A stretch of 64,000 nucleotides of DNA from NCBI GenBank assembly GCA_039191215.1, contig JBCCXT010000017.1, positions 1 to 64,000 of the forward strand. Direction: 5' to 3'. The translations under genes and the position numbers were made by a program. Positions 53,075-61,617 of this stretch are shown here, piece by piece (position 1 is the stretch's first letter; every line of letters starts with the position of its first letter). Below the pieces are notes generated by a model, which saw only the letters and a list, made by a program, of their open reading frames with translations, made no database searches and was not told the origin of the DNA. This DNA is from HKCCE3408 sp039191215. Its GTDB lineage: Bacteria > Pseudomonadota > Alphaproteobacteria > Rhodobacterales > Rhodobacteraceae.

Positions 53075-54768
53075 CTATCCCGTGCATGCCTCGGGTGCAT
53101 GACGCAGGCTGAGCCAGGTGCAGACCTGCGGCGCGGGCATGGGCGCTGCGATGTGGAAGCCTTGAAACTTATGGCAGCCAAGACGCTCCAGAAATGCGAT
53201 CTCTTCGGCGCCTTCGACCCTTTCGGCCAATGGCTCCAGCCCCAATTGCTGGGCCATGGCGATGATCGGGAGCGTAATACATTGCAGCCAGCTGTCGCGG
53301 TCGATCTCGGGCACAAAGATGCGGTCGATCTTGAGAACCGAGATGGGGGCATCGAGGATGGTCGCAATCGAGGCATGCGCGGTGCCGAAATCATCAAGTG
53401 CCAGCGAAAACCGGCATCGCGCAGCTTGTGACACGTGCCGACCAGATCGGGGTCGGACTGGTCGCACACGATCGATTCAAGCAATTCAAGCTGGACCTCT
53501 TGCGGCGCTATCCCGGCGAGCAGCAACGCGTCCAGCAGCACCTCAAGAAAATCGCGCGAGCGCAGGTTCGCCGTGGTCATGTTCAACGATATGCTCCCCG
53601 GCCTGAGCCCATCGGACCGCCAAAGGCCAAATTCGGCAATGGCGGCCTTGCGAACCGCCCGGTCTATATCCTGCATCAGAGTGTTGCGCCGCGCGGTATG
53701 CAGGAAGTCTTTCAGCGCGCGAGTTAAATCGGCGCCGTCCGCCAGCGCGCGCCGACCCCAAACCGGGTCACATCACCGGCTTGCGTGTCAATTTGGGGCT
53801 GCACTCAGCCCCACTCTACCCCGCCAATGCCATTTTCGATCTCAGCTACAAGGGCTAATTCATCGGTGTGTTGGCCGAGCATGTCCGGCGTCAGCATCTT
53901 GACCGAATTGTCGCGCTCTTTCGCTTCATAAAGTGCGATGTCGGAGCGCAGGAGTGATGCGGATTGTGTCGGCCGCCTCGCGCAGTATTACGACAAGTTC
54001 ATCGCCGCCGATCGGCGCGGCGAAGTTGCCGGTTTCAGCCGGGGCGGAATCTGCAATTCGCTCGGCCACGGCTTTGAGAACCTCATCCCCGGCCGCGTGG
54101 CCCAATGTGTCATAGATCGATTTGAACCGGTCGAGGTCGATATCGAGAACCGCGCCGGTTCGGACTTGGTCTTGGCAAGCCAGCCAATCTTCAAACCAAG
54201 CCGCCACACCGTAACGATTTGCCGGGCCCGTGACCGGCTCAATGCGCGCTTTGGCTTCGGCGGCCTCCTGGGCTTTGTTCCACGCGCGTGTCAGGTGATT
54301 GCCGTCCTCCAGCATCGCGGCTTGGTTTTCTAGCGCATAGATCAGGCCGATCGTGGCGTCGTTGACCCGAAAATCATCGGCTGTCAGTTTGTGATGCTTC
54401 GAGGCGGCGACGGCGCGCAAATTCATCCGCATCCCTTCGGCTGAAGGGGCGACGATTTGCAGCTTTTGCCCGACAAGCGCCCCTAGCTCGGTCACGGAGG
54501 TGATGCTGAGGGGCTTTTTGATCATCATGATGCCCAACGCCATTCGGCCTGTGGCGGCGGATCCGAGAAGACGCAAAAGCGCGCCCGAGGCTGGCGATCC
54601 TGCCGTGCGCGGCGATGACGGCATGGTCATCTGAATGCGGCCACGCATGTCGTCGAGTTCGCTGAGTTTGGATATGAATTCACCGCCGGCGAGTTTCAGT
54701 AACGTGCCATAATTCGATACACTGGCGAATTCGACCCGGTGGTGTTCAAATGCGCCAAGAACCTCCAC
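53075..54768 (-). pseudogene. Broken GGDEF-EAL c-di-GMP protein gene
   Basis: A minus-strand gene in decay. From 54768 to about 53940 an open frame encodes an N-terminal region and a GGDEF domain (IGGDELVVIL, with D-L-D-R-F-K-S-I-Y-D-T-L-G-H before it). The rest of that domain (R-S-D-I-A-L-Y-E-A-K-E-R) continues in another frame after an apparent deletion; then come stops, QPQIDTQAGDV in one frame, a second frame with LMQDIDRAVRKAA and ISLNMTTANLRSRDFLE, and after a further shift near 53410 LALDDFGTAHASIATILD to the end. EAL residues are degenerate too: A-E-R-V-E-G replaces AEGVET. At least three shifts plus a deletion argue against sequencing error. Confidence 0.85.
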
Positions 54769-55271
54769 GGCAGATATTTCGAATTTTTCTTAAATTGCGT
54801 CAACCAATCGATACGTTATCGCATCGTCGTAACTTTCCATACGTTGGAATTCGCTCGTGTGGAGTTCCGCTTGAGCTCAGAATTCGGCCCAGATTTGGCT
54901 ACCGTGGTGGTGTTGTATAAAGCCGCGAGGGTCGACATTTACCATATCTTACATGTGCTTATTCTCCGTTCAGTCGCTGATCACCCGGCTAGCAGAACGC
55001 TGCATGCGGATATTTAAGCACGAAGCGATTGCACCGGAATTGATGCGCTTCATCGCACCCAACAGCGATAGATCTCGCCGGAGCACGCGTGGTCCATCAA
55101 TTCATGAAATCCGCAATACTCTTTCAGAAAAATTTGGTTTGTTGAGGAAACGTGGACGGCGCATGATTTTACCGCTCTATTCCACTCAATCGCCGTGCCT
55201 CCATCTACAACTCGCCACATTTTTTAGATGAATTGAGTATGGGTGATGATTGATATCGAGTGGTGATACCG
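54769..55271. other. AT-rich gap without a convincing gene
   Basis: About 500 bases between the broken GGDEF-EAL gene and the next gene, visibly richer in A and T than the flanks. A 92-codon frame at 54953-55231 exists (containing HEIRNTLSEKFGLLRKRGRR) but lacks a ribosome site and has codon usage unlike neighbours. Likely a mix of promoter for the downstream gene and remnants of decayed sequence. Confidence 0.4.
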
Positions 55272-55997
55272 ATGGCGATACGCGAGTTTCTTGAGTCTGA
55301 GGCAGGTGCGGTTACGGCCGATTGGGTTTTGCTGACGGCCAATCTGGTTGGCGTCGGACTGGCGGTCAGTCACACGTCAGTCGACGGGGTCGACTCGCTG
55401 GCAAACGAAGTCGCCGACACACTTTCTGGTATCGAGATCACTGCACCGTTTGAGCGGGTGGCACGCCCCGATGGCGGCATCGCTTATCTCGAGGACTTTA
55501 GCGACGGCCTTGGCGGCTTTGTCGGCGGCATATTCGAAAGTGACGGCCCCTATGGCGGCATCCTGCGCGGCGAACGCACAGACCCTCGGGGTGCACAAGC
55601 CGCGCGCGGCGAATTCCAGCTCGACGGCAGTAATGAGACCGCCATCGCCACATTTGACTTCCATGCCATCGACAGCTGGGACAACGAAGAATTCCTCGTC
55701 TACGTCAATGACGAGGTTGCGGCGCGGGCACGGATCCACTGGCGCCAGGACGGCACGGTTTCTGAGATTGTCACCGACAACCCCAATATCGATGTGAACT
55801 TCACCGAAATGGGCGCGCGTGAGAATGTCGGCTATAGCGGATGGTCCGAACAAAGCTATGCGGTTGAAGTCCGGGTCGATAATCCCGGCGATCAGTTGTC
55901 TTTGGGCTTTGGCTCGACGCTCAATAGCCGCAGTCATGACGAGAGCTGGGCGGTGGACAATGTCTCTGTCACCTCCGGCAGCGGTGGGACCATCTAA
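55272..55997 (+). CDS. Pilin-like N-terminus fused to secreted beta domain, hypothetical
   Basis: A 241-residue protein. Its start, IREFLESEAGAVTADWVLLT followed by ANLVGVGLAV, is the head of Flp/TadE-type pilin-like proteins of Rhodobacterales (E-x-G-A-V-T-x-D-W-V-L-L-T-A), a prepilin-like membrane helix. After about residue 60 comes a globular region with LEDFSDGLGGFVGG and A-T-F-D-F-H-A-I-D-S-W-D-N-E-E-F-L-V-Y-V-N, resembling lectin-like domains found in secreted proteins of the group. No tad locus is present. It may anchor the beta domain at the outer face of the inner membrane. Start at 55272 rather than a GTG at 55260. Confidence 0.6.
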   Translation: MAIREFLESEAGAVTADWVLLTANLVGVGLAVSHTSVDGVDSLANEVADTLSGIEITAPFERVARPDGGIAYLEDFSDGLGGFVGGIFESDGPYGGILRGERTDPRGAQAARGEFQLDGSNETAIATFDFHAIDSWDNEEFLVYVNDEVAARARIHWRQDGTVSEIVTDNPNIDVNFTEMGARENVGYSGWSEQSYAVEVRVDNPGDQLSLGFGSTLNSRSHDESWAVDNVSVTSGSGGTI

Positions 55998-56746
55998 AGC
56001 CGCTCTCGTTCATCGCTTGCCACGCGCCGCAGCAGCGGCAAGGGTTGCGCACCCAGCATCGCGGTGCGCCCCAACACCAAGGCGGGCGTTCCCAAAAAGC
56101 CAAAAGCGCGGGCCAGGGCGCGCGTTAGAGCAAGCCGGGCTTCTGTCTCTGGCGCGCTCATACCGGCAAGAACCGGCGCCGGATCAGCTTGCAAACTATC
56201 CAGGACCGTTGCGATGTAGCGGGCATCAACGACCGCCGGCACCCGCGTCAAACGCGCACGCAACCGTGGTGCAAGCTCTGGACCGGCGGCGATAAGGGCG
56301 CGCGCGGCGTTAGCGGAGCTATCTCCGAAAACAGGGTAGTCGAGCGTCACGCGGATCAGATCGGGCATCTCTGCCTGCAGCGCATCAAGCGTTGCCTCAA
56401 ACGGGCGGCAGATCGGGCATCTTATATCGGTAAAGTATGCCATTGCCGGCAAGGCGGATGCGCCGAACAAAGCTGCCACCGGATCGGCCGCAATCCGGTC
56501 ATTTGCGGCCATGTCATAGGGCGACCTGTCAGCCAGGTTCAGCCCAAAAAGCGGCACCGCGCCTGCGCCCGTTAGGGCCGAAATGTGGCCAGACGTGACC
56601 AGGCGGCGGAACTGTGGCATACCGGCAATCGGTTCATATTCAATGCTACTGCGCCCCCGGGGCAATGCCCGCAATAATGCTATGCCAGAAAAGGCAATAG
56701 CTCCTGTCAAGATGAGGCGGCGGAGCCTCATATTGAGCCTTGGCAT
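55994..56746 (-). CDS. DsbA-like thiol oxidoreductase
   Basis: A 250-residue thioredoxin-fold protein with an N-terminal anchor (RRLILTGAIAFSGIALLRAL, about residues 9-28). The active-site motif is C-P-I-C (in YFTDIRCPICRPFE) and the cis-proline loop reads G-T-P-A-L-V-L. The helical insertion and order match DsbA-type proteins acting in the periplasm, either as oxidants or as disulfide donors to a specific client. Its 3' end overlaps the preceding gene by 4 bases (convergent). A client is not evident; the exported beta-domain protein next door lacks cysteines. Confidence 0.8.
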   Translation of the reverse strand: MPRLNMRLRRLILTGAIAFSGIALLRALPRGRSSIEYEPIAGMPQFRRLVTSGHISALTGAGAVPLFGLNLADRSPYDMAANDRIAADPVAALFGASALPAMAYFTDIRCPICRPFEATLDALQAEMPDLIRVTLDYPVFGDSSANAARALIAAGPELAPRLRARLTRVPAVVDARYIATVLDSLQADPAPVLAGMSAPETEARLALTRALARAFGFLGTPALVLGRTAMLGAQPLPLLRRVASDERERL

Positions 56747-56895
56747 GTTTCAGCGCAGTCCAACGAAGTGACCCAAATTATTCCGCTCTCGGTCATGATC
56801 CCGCCACTTTTCCCACCTCAAATGAAACGAAATCTACAATTCCGGGCGCTTTGTTTCGTGCCTCGAAGAGGCCGAAGGAACGGGTGTTGACAGAC

Positions 56896-58353
56896 ATGTC
56901 GCAACACACAGTCGAGACAGATACGGATGCCTTCGGGGATGAACTTCCTGCGGGCGCGCAGCTCTTTGGTGGCGCCTATACCATTGAGAAATACATCAAT
57001 TCGGGTGGCTTCGGCATCACCTACCTGGCCCGCGACAGTTTGGGTCGGCAGGTCGTCATCAAGGAGTGTTTTCCGTCCGCGATGTGCTACCGCAGCGGCA
57101 ATATGGTGCGCCTGCGTTCGCGAAACACTGATGATGAGTTCGAAACGATTCTCGAGCTGTTCGAGAAAGAGGCGCGGGCGCTGGCGGAACTGAGCCATCC
57201 CTATATCGTCGGTGTCCATCAAATTTTCCACGATAATGACACTGCTTATATGGCGATCGATTTTGTCGATGGCTACGATCTTTTGCAGGTGATCGAGGAA
57301 CAGCCCGAGCGGCTCCAGCCGCAGGATGTGCATGACTTGCTGCTGCGCTGTCTCGAAGCGGTCGACTACATTCACGAACGCGACGTCCTGCACCGCGATA
57401 TCTCGCCCGACAACATCTTGCTCGATTCCGACGGCGTCCCTGTGCTGATCGATTTTGGCGCCGCGCGCGAAAGTGCGACGCGCGTCAGCCGGGTCCTGTC
57501 AAAAGTGCTGACCGTGAAGGACGGCTACAGCCCGCAGGAGTTTTATCTGCAGGGTTCCAAGCAGGATTACTCGGCCGATCTTTATGCGTTGGCGGCCACC
57601 TTTTTTCACCTTGTTAGCGGGACGGCTCCGCCATCGTCGCATCTGCGGATGGCCGCGGCAGCCCGTGGTGCTGAAGACCCGCTGGAATTGTTGGACCCCG
57701 AAACCATGCCGGGATACCCCGAGCATTTCCTGGATGCGATCAATCAGTGCCTGTCGGTCTTTCCCGGCGACCGGCTGCAAAGCGCCCGCGAATGGCGCGA
57801 CCTGATCGATGTGGAACGCCGCCGCAAGGTCCTGTTGGAAATGGCCGAAGAGGACCGCGATCTCGAAGAGCGCGTGCACCAATTGGTCGCCGAATACCGC
57901 CGGTCGCTGCGCGCAGATGCTGCCGCCCAGATCGCGCCGCCTCCGCCACCCGCAGCCAAATCGGTTGTACAGCGCGCGCGGCGTCCGATGAACCCGATCT
58001 TGCTTGAAGAGCCGATCGAGGATGAGCCCGAGCCGCAGGTTGCAACCGAACCCGCCGCCGACGTTGCATCCTCGCTAGAGGCCGACCCGGCCGTGCCGGC
58101 CGAAAATTTGACCGAGGCCGAAGAAGCCGCGCCGGCAGAGGCTGCTGCGGAGCCGGAACTTCGCCCTGCGGCCGGTGCGATCCAACCGCGTCGCCCGGCA
58201 AAGAGCCATCCCAAAGAGACCGTCCCGGCATCGGAGTTACCCGACGCGGCCCCGGCTGCTGCGGCGGCGCGAAAACCGAAAGAGCAGAGCCGCGGCTTCC
58301 GCAAACTTCTAACTGGAACCAAACACTTAATCCTGGGCCAAGGTCGAGCCTGA
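56896..58353 (+). CDS. Hanks-type serine/threonine protein kinase
   Basis: A 485-residue cytoplasmic protein kinase, first gene of the cluster that runs to the window edge. Kinase domain about 25-300: glycine loop S-G-G-F-G-I-T-Y (36-43), ATP lysine K56 in VVIKE, catalytic loop H-R-D-I-S-P-D-N (166-173), and D-F-G (186-188). The glycine-loop and K-E-C-F-P pattern fits the group that often sits with FHA and PP2C genes. The C-terminal ~170 residues are Ala/Pro/Glu-rich, probably disordered, ending in a basic FRKLLTGTKHLI; no membrane segment is seen. AAGGA lies upstream, so an in-frame TTG at 56887 is an alternative start to ATG 56896. Confidence 0.92.
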   Translation: MSQHTVETDTDAFGDELPAGAQLFGGAYTIEKYINSGGFGITYLARDSLGRQVVIKECFPSAMCYRSGNMVRLRSRNTDDEFETILELFEKEARALAELSHPYIVGVHQIFHDNDTAYMAIDFVDGYDLLQVIEEQPERLQPQDVHDLLLRCLEAVDYIHERDVLHRDISPDNILLDSDGVPVLIDFGAARESATRVSRVLSKVLTVKDGYSPQEFYLQGSKQDYSADLYALAATFFHLVSGTAPPSSHLRMAAAARGAEDPLELLDPETMPGYPEHFLDAINQCLSVFPGDRLQSAREWRDLIDVERRRKVLLEMAEEDRDLEERVHQLVAEYRRSLRADAAAQIAPPPPPAAKSVVQRARRPMNPILLEEPIEDEPEPQVATEPAADVASSLEADPAVPAENLTEAEEAAPAEAAAEPELRPAAGAIQPRRPAKSHPKETVPASELPDAAPAAAAARKPKEQSRGFRKLLTGTKHLILGQGRA

Positions 58354-58375
58354 ACTAAAACGAAGAGGCGCAGAG

Positions 58376-59398
58376 GTGAAACAGATCAACAACATCCCCG
58401 TTCGGCGGCGGCCGCAATCTAAAGACATCCATCCCGGAGCCGACGAGGATCAGGATGCGGCATCGGCTGATCAGCCGCGCCAGCGGCGCCAGATATGGGA
58501 CCAGCTGCACTCTGCCAGCGGCGCGCCGCCGAGTGTTGAGATGCCTGCGCCAAAGCCGCCACGGCCGCAATCTACCCCGTTGATCCTGCGCAACTCTACG
58601 CCCGCGCCGGACGGCCCTTCAGAGGCCGATGAGACGCCCGCGCCGCCTGCCGCCGTCGCGCCTACGCCCGGCCAGCCGGACGTGCCCGCCGCGCAGAGCC
58701 GACCGGTTTCGCGCCCCCGGACGGTAGAGCCGCCGGCTGATATCCCGCAGCCGAGTTCCGCCCGGCCGCGCTCGCGCCCGATCATGAGCTCGCCGCGCGC
58801 GGATATGCCTGCCGCGTCGTCGCGCGCGGAGCCTGCATCCCCACAACCGGATTTGCCCGATGACGCGATTCCCGTTCCCGCCGCGACGGTGGGCGCGCCG
58901 ACGGCACGGCAGAAGACCCAACCGGTGAACCGGGCCAAGACGCGCATCATTGGCTTTCATGCCCAAGACATCCCGGCTGATCCAATGGCCGGTGCCGCCA
59001 AGTCTCAGGCCTCGACAAGCCATTTCCCGACCGGCTGGTTTGTCATCGTCGAAGGGCCGGGCCGCGGTGCGTCCTTTGCGCTTTGTGCCGGGGTATCGAC
59101 CATCGGCCGGGCCGAAGATCAGGCCATCAGCCTCGATTTCGGCGATATGAGCGTGTCACGCAGCACGCATGCGTCGGTCGCCTATGATGAAGAAACCAAA
59201 CAATTCTTCATCGGGCATGGTGGAAAGTCGAACGTGGTGCGCCGCAACGGCAGCCCCGTTCTAGCGACCGAAGAGCTGCAAACTGGCGATCTTGTCCGCA
59301 TCGGCAAGACGACCCTGCGCTTCGTGGCGCTTTGCGGCAAGGACTTCACTTGGGATGAATCGATGCACCCAACATCGACGGAGGGGCGGCATGGCTGA
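58376..59398 (+). CDS. FHA-domain protein with proline-rich N-terminus
   Basis: A 340-residue protein with a long disordered region rich in Pro, Ala and Arg (about 1-215) and a C-terminal FHA domain (about 220-325) that reads phosphothreonine. FHA hallmarks are G-R (244-245) in STIGRAEDQ, S-R-S-T-H (261-265) and the later N-G-S-P-V strand. A conserved-looking K-T-R-I-I-G-F segment at 188-194 offers a Thr that the neighbouring kinase could phosphorylate, making self-recognition possible; that is inference. GTG start at 58376 has AGAGG at 7 bases. It follows the kinase after 22 bases and overlaps the phosphatase gene by 8 bases. Confidence 0.85.
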   Translation: MKQINNIPVRRRPQSKDIHPGADEDQDAASADQPRQRRQIWDQLHSASGAPPSVEMPAPKPPRPQSTPLILRNSTPAPDGPSEADETPAPPAAVAPTPGQPDVPAAQSRPVSRPRTVEPPADIPQPSSARPRSRPIMSSPRADMPAASSRAEPASPQPDLPDDAIPVPAATVGAPTARQKTQPVNRAKTRIIGFHAQDIPADPMAGAAKSQASTSHFPTGWFVIVEGPGRGASFALCAGVSTIGRAEDQAISLDFGDMSVSRSTHASVAYDEETKQFFIGHGGKSNVVRRNGSPVLATEELQTGDLVRIGKTTLRFVALCGKDFTWDESMHPTSTEGRHG

Positions 59399-60284
59399 AG
59401 CAAAGACAGCTTTCGCGCTTGATGTCTCCTCAGCGCTGACGCTTGGCGCGCGTACGCGCCAGGAAGACGCCTTGGTCACGTCGTTTGCGCAAGGCGCGGA
59501 TTTGGGCTTTTCGGTCCTGTCCGATGGCATGGGCGGGCACGCGGCCGGTGATCTGGCCAGCCGCATCATCGTCACTGAGATGTTTGCCGAATTGACCCTG
59601 CGCACAGCGGCCGGTCAGAAATTTGATGAAGATTTCCCGACACTTATGCGCTATGCTGCCCAAGTTGCCAATGAGTGCCTTGCCTCTCATATCGACGCCA
59701 ACCCGTCGACCCGCGGCATGGGCGGTACGGTCTTGGCAACGCTGGTTTCTGGGAATGAGCTTTATTGGCTGTCGATCGGAGATTCGCCGCTTTGGCTGTG
59801 GCGCGACGGTGAGCTCACGCGGCTTAACGAAGACCATTCCATGGGCCCGCAAATCGATATGATGGTCGCGCGCGGCCTGATCGACGAAGAGAGCGCCCGC
59901 GACCATCCGCAACGATCCTGCCTGACGTCGGCGGTCATTGGTGAGCAGCTGGGTGAAATTGACTGCCCTGAAGCCGGCTTTCACCTGCGTTCAGGTGATC
60001 TGATCTTGGCGGCAAGCGACGGCTTACAGGGTATGCCCGACGATCGGATTGCAGCGATCCTGGCGCAGACCTCACCGGCCGATAGCCGCGCCATCGTCGA
60101 TGCGTTGCTGGCCGGCATTGCAGGTGTCGGTGACCCAGAGCAGGACAATGCCTCGGTTGTCGTCATCCGCACCGATGCGCAAAGCGCGCCGAGGCCGACG
60201 CCGAGCAACGCATTCTCGGTAAGCCAGATGCTGCGATCGATCCTGCGCAACCTGGCGCCGGCACGCCATGCCGGTACGGAGTGA
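59391..60284 (+). CDS. PP2C-type serine/threonine phosphatase
   Basis: A 297-residue PPM/PP2C-family metal-dependent phosphatase. Motifs: R-x-x-x-E-D as RTRQEDA near residue 21, D-G-M-G-G-H at 45-50, and the C-terminal metal Asp in A-A-S-D-G-L and E-Q-D-N-A-S-V-V-V. The catalytic metal-binding set is complete. It has a ~30-residue C-terminal extension ending SILRNLAPARHAGTE that may mediate binding. It is expected to reverse the kinase's phosphorylation. The start overlaps the FHA gene and the stop overlaps the next gene as GTGA, showing tight coupling. GGAGGG precedes the ATG. Confidence 0.92.
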   Translation: MAEAKTAFALDVSSALTLGARTRQEDALVTSFAQGADLGFSVLSDGMGGHAAGDLASRIIVTEMFAELTLRTAAGQKFDEDFPTLMRYAAQVANECLASHIDANPSTRGMGGTVLATLVSGNELYWLSIGDSPLWLWRDGELTRLNEDHSMGPQIDMMVARGLIDEESARDHPQRSCLTSAVIGEQLGEIDCPEAGFHLRSGDLILAASDGLQGMPDDRIAAILAQTSPADSRAIVDALLAGIAGVGDPEQDNASVVVIRTDAQSAPRPTPSNAFSVSQMLRSILRNLAPARHAGTE

Positions 60285-61594
60285 CCGTGAACGCGTTTCA
60301 TTCCGATACAGGCGATGCCCTGGCCCGTCTTGAGGCCGCCCTCAAAGCGCCCAACTTGCCCCCGCGCGAGGCCGAACGCTGCGCCCATCTCGTCGAACGA
60401 CTGACCCGCCCTGTTAGGGTCGGAATTTTTGGCCTGTCCACGGGCGGCGATGACTGGCTATTGACCGAGATCTTGGGCCCGGAGTTTCTGCCGGAAGGTC
60501 CCGATTGGCCGACGCTTGAGGTCGTCTATGGCGACACGCAGCGTACATTTGTGACCTTTGAAGACGGCGTGACCAATGTCTATGACGGCCCGCCAGATGC
60601 GGAGATCCTGTCGCTTCTGCCCGTTTTCCTGCGCCTCGAAGTGCCGCTGGCACCTCTGGCACGGATGAGTTTTCTCTACCTCGCGACCGACGACACGCTT
60701 CCTGAACAACTTGAAGCACTTTCCTGGGCGGAGGCGCGGACCGATATTGCCATGTGGACCACCGCTTGGTTCAGCGAAAACGAAGCCCAGATCTGGGCGC
60801 AGGCCCCCGATCAGCTAAAAAACCACGCAATCCTGGTGGCCACCGGGCCCGGCCAAAGCGAGGCCGAGCTGACATCGCGCGCGGGCTTTGACTTCGACGC
60901 TGTCTATATCGTGCCGCGCAGCGTTGGGGCGTCACGTGGCGTGGAACGTTTGTTGGCGCGGCTGAACTCAGACATTCATGAGGCGCGATCCGCTGACCTG
61001 GATGCAGCCCATCTTTTCCTGCACCGGTTAGGCCATCTCATCCCAACCTATGTCGCGCCAGAGCCGCAACATTTACCTGAAAAAGACGCGGTCTTTGGGT
61101 TGGATCAGGCAGCCCATGGCATGGTCGAGGCGCCCGGTTTCGCCGAAGCGCCCGTCGCGCCGTTTGAGCCCGCGGAAGCTACGCCCGCACCGGCGCCTGC
61201 CGCCGCGCCAGCCCCGGTTACCGGCCGGCATCAGCCCTCGGCCGATGCCCAAATTCTGCTGTCAGAGCCACTTCTGTACCTCAAGCGCCGGGCCCGCGCC
61301 CTGCTGGAAATGCTGGAATGGCGCGAGGTCGAGGCCGAACCGGAAGGCCAAGAAGATGAGGCCTGGCCGGAAGAAGTTCTCACGCATTGCTGTGAGACAA
61401 CGGAAGGTTTGCAATCTCGCGCTATGGATTGGCCAGAAGATGATGCGCGCGCGCTGACATTGCGCCGAACCGTCGATGAAGCCTGCGATGTCGCGATATT
61501 GCTGCAGGTCGAGGGCGGCCCGGACCAGGCGGAGGATGCCGCCACGATGTTGCTGCAATTGCGTGAAGATATTGAACGTGAATTAGCGGCCTGA
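60281..61594 (+). CDS. GTPase-like protein with degenerate P-loop
   Basis: A 437-residue protein of no named family. Residues 43-66 (RPVRVGIFGLSTGGDDWLL) align by eye with the first strand and P-loop of dynamin-type GTPases, but the canonical G-x4-G-K-S/T is G-L-S-T-G-G-D-D: both Lys and Ser/Thr are replaced by Asp. A later strand A-I-L-V-A-T-G-P-G-Q-S-E-A-E-L replaces a TKxD-like motif. Residues about 290-330 are Ala/Pro-rich and the last ~110 form an acidic helical bundle (EVEAEPEGQEDEAWPEE). It is probably a pseudo-GTPase scaffold or regulator. GTG start at 60281 overlaps the PP2C stop. Confidence 0.7.
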   Translation: MTVNAFHSDTGDALARLEAALKAPNLPPREAERCAHLVERLTRPVRVGIFGLSTGGDDWLLTEILGPEFLPEGPDWPTLEVVYGDTQRTFVTFEDGVTNVYDGPPDAEILSLLPVFLRLEVPLAPLARMSFLYLATDDTLPEQLEALSWAEARTDIAMWTTAWFSENEAQIWAQAPDQLKNHAILVATGPGQSEAELTSRAGFDFDAVYIVPRSVGASRGVERLLARLNSDIHEARSADLDAAHLFLHRLGHLIPTYVAPEPQHLPEKDAVFGLDQAAHGMVEAPGFAEAPVAPFEPAEATPAPAPAAAPAPVTGRHQPSADAQILLSEPLLYLKRRARALLEMLEWREVEAEPEGQEDEAWPEEVLTHCCETTEGLQSRAMDWPEDDARALTLRRTVDEACDVAILLQVEGGPDQAEDAATMLLQLREDIERELAA

Positions 61595-61617
61595 CCGGGC
61601 CGTATTAGGAGGTGGGC

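Noticed and set aside
54953..55231. A 92-codon plus-strand frame in the AT-rich gap
   Set aside because: No ribosome site, no hydrophobic or domain pattern, and codon use unlike neighbouring genes; likely chance or remnant.
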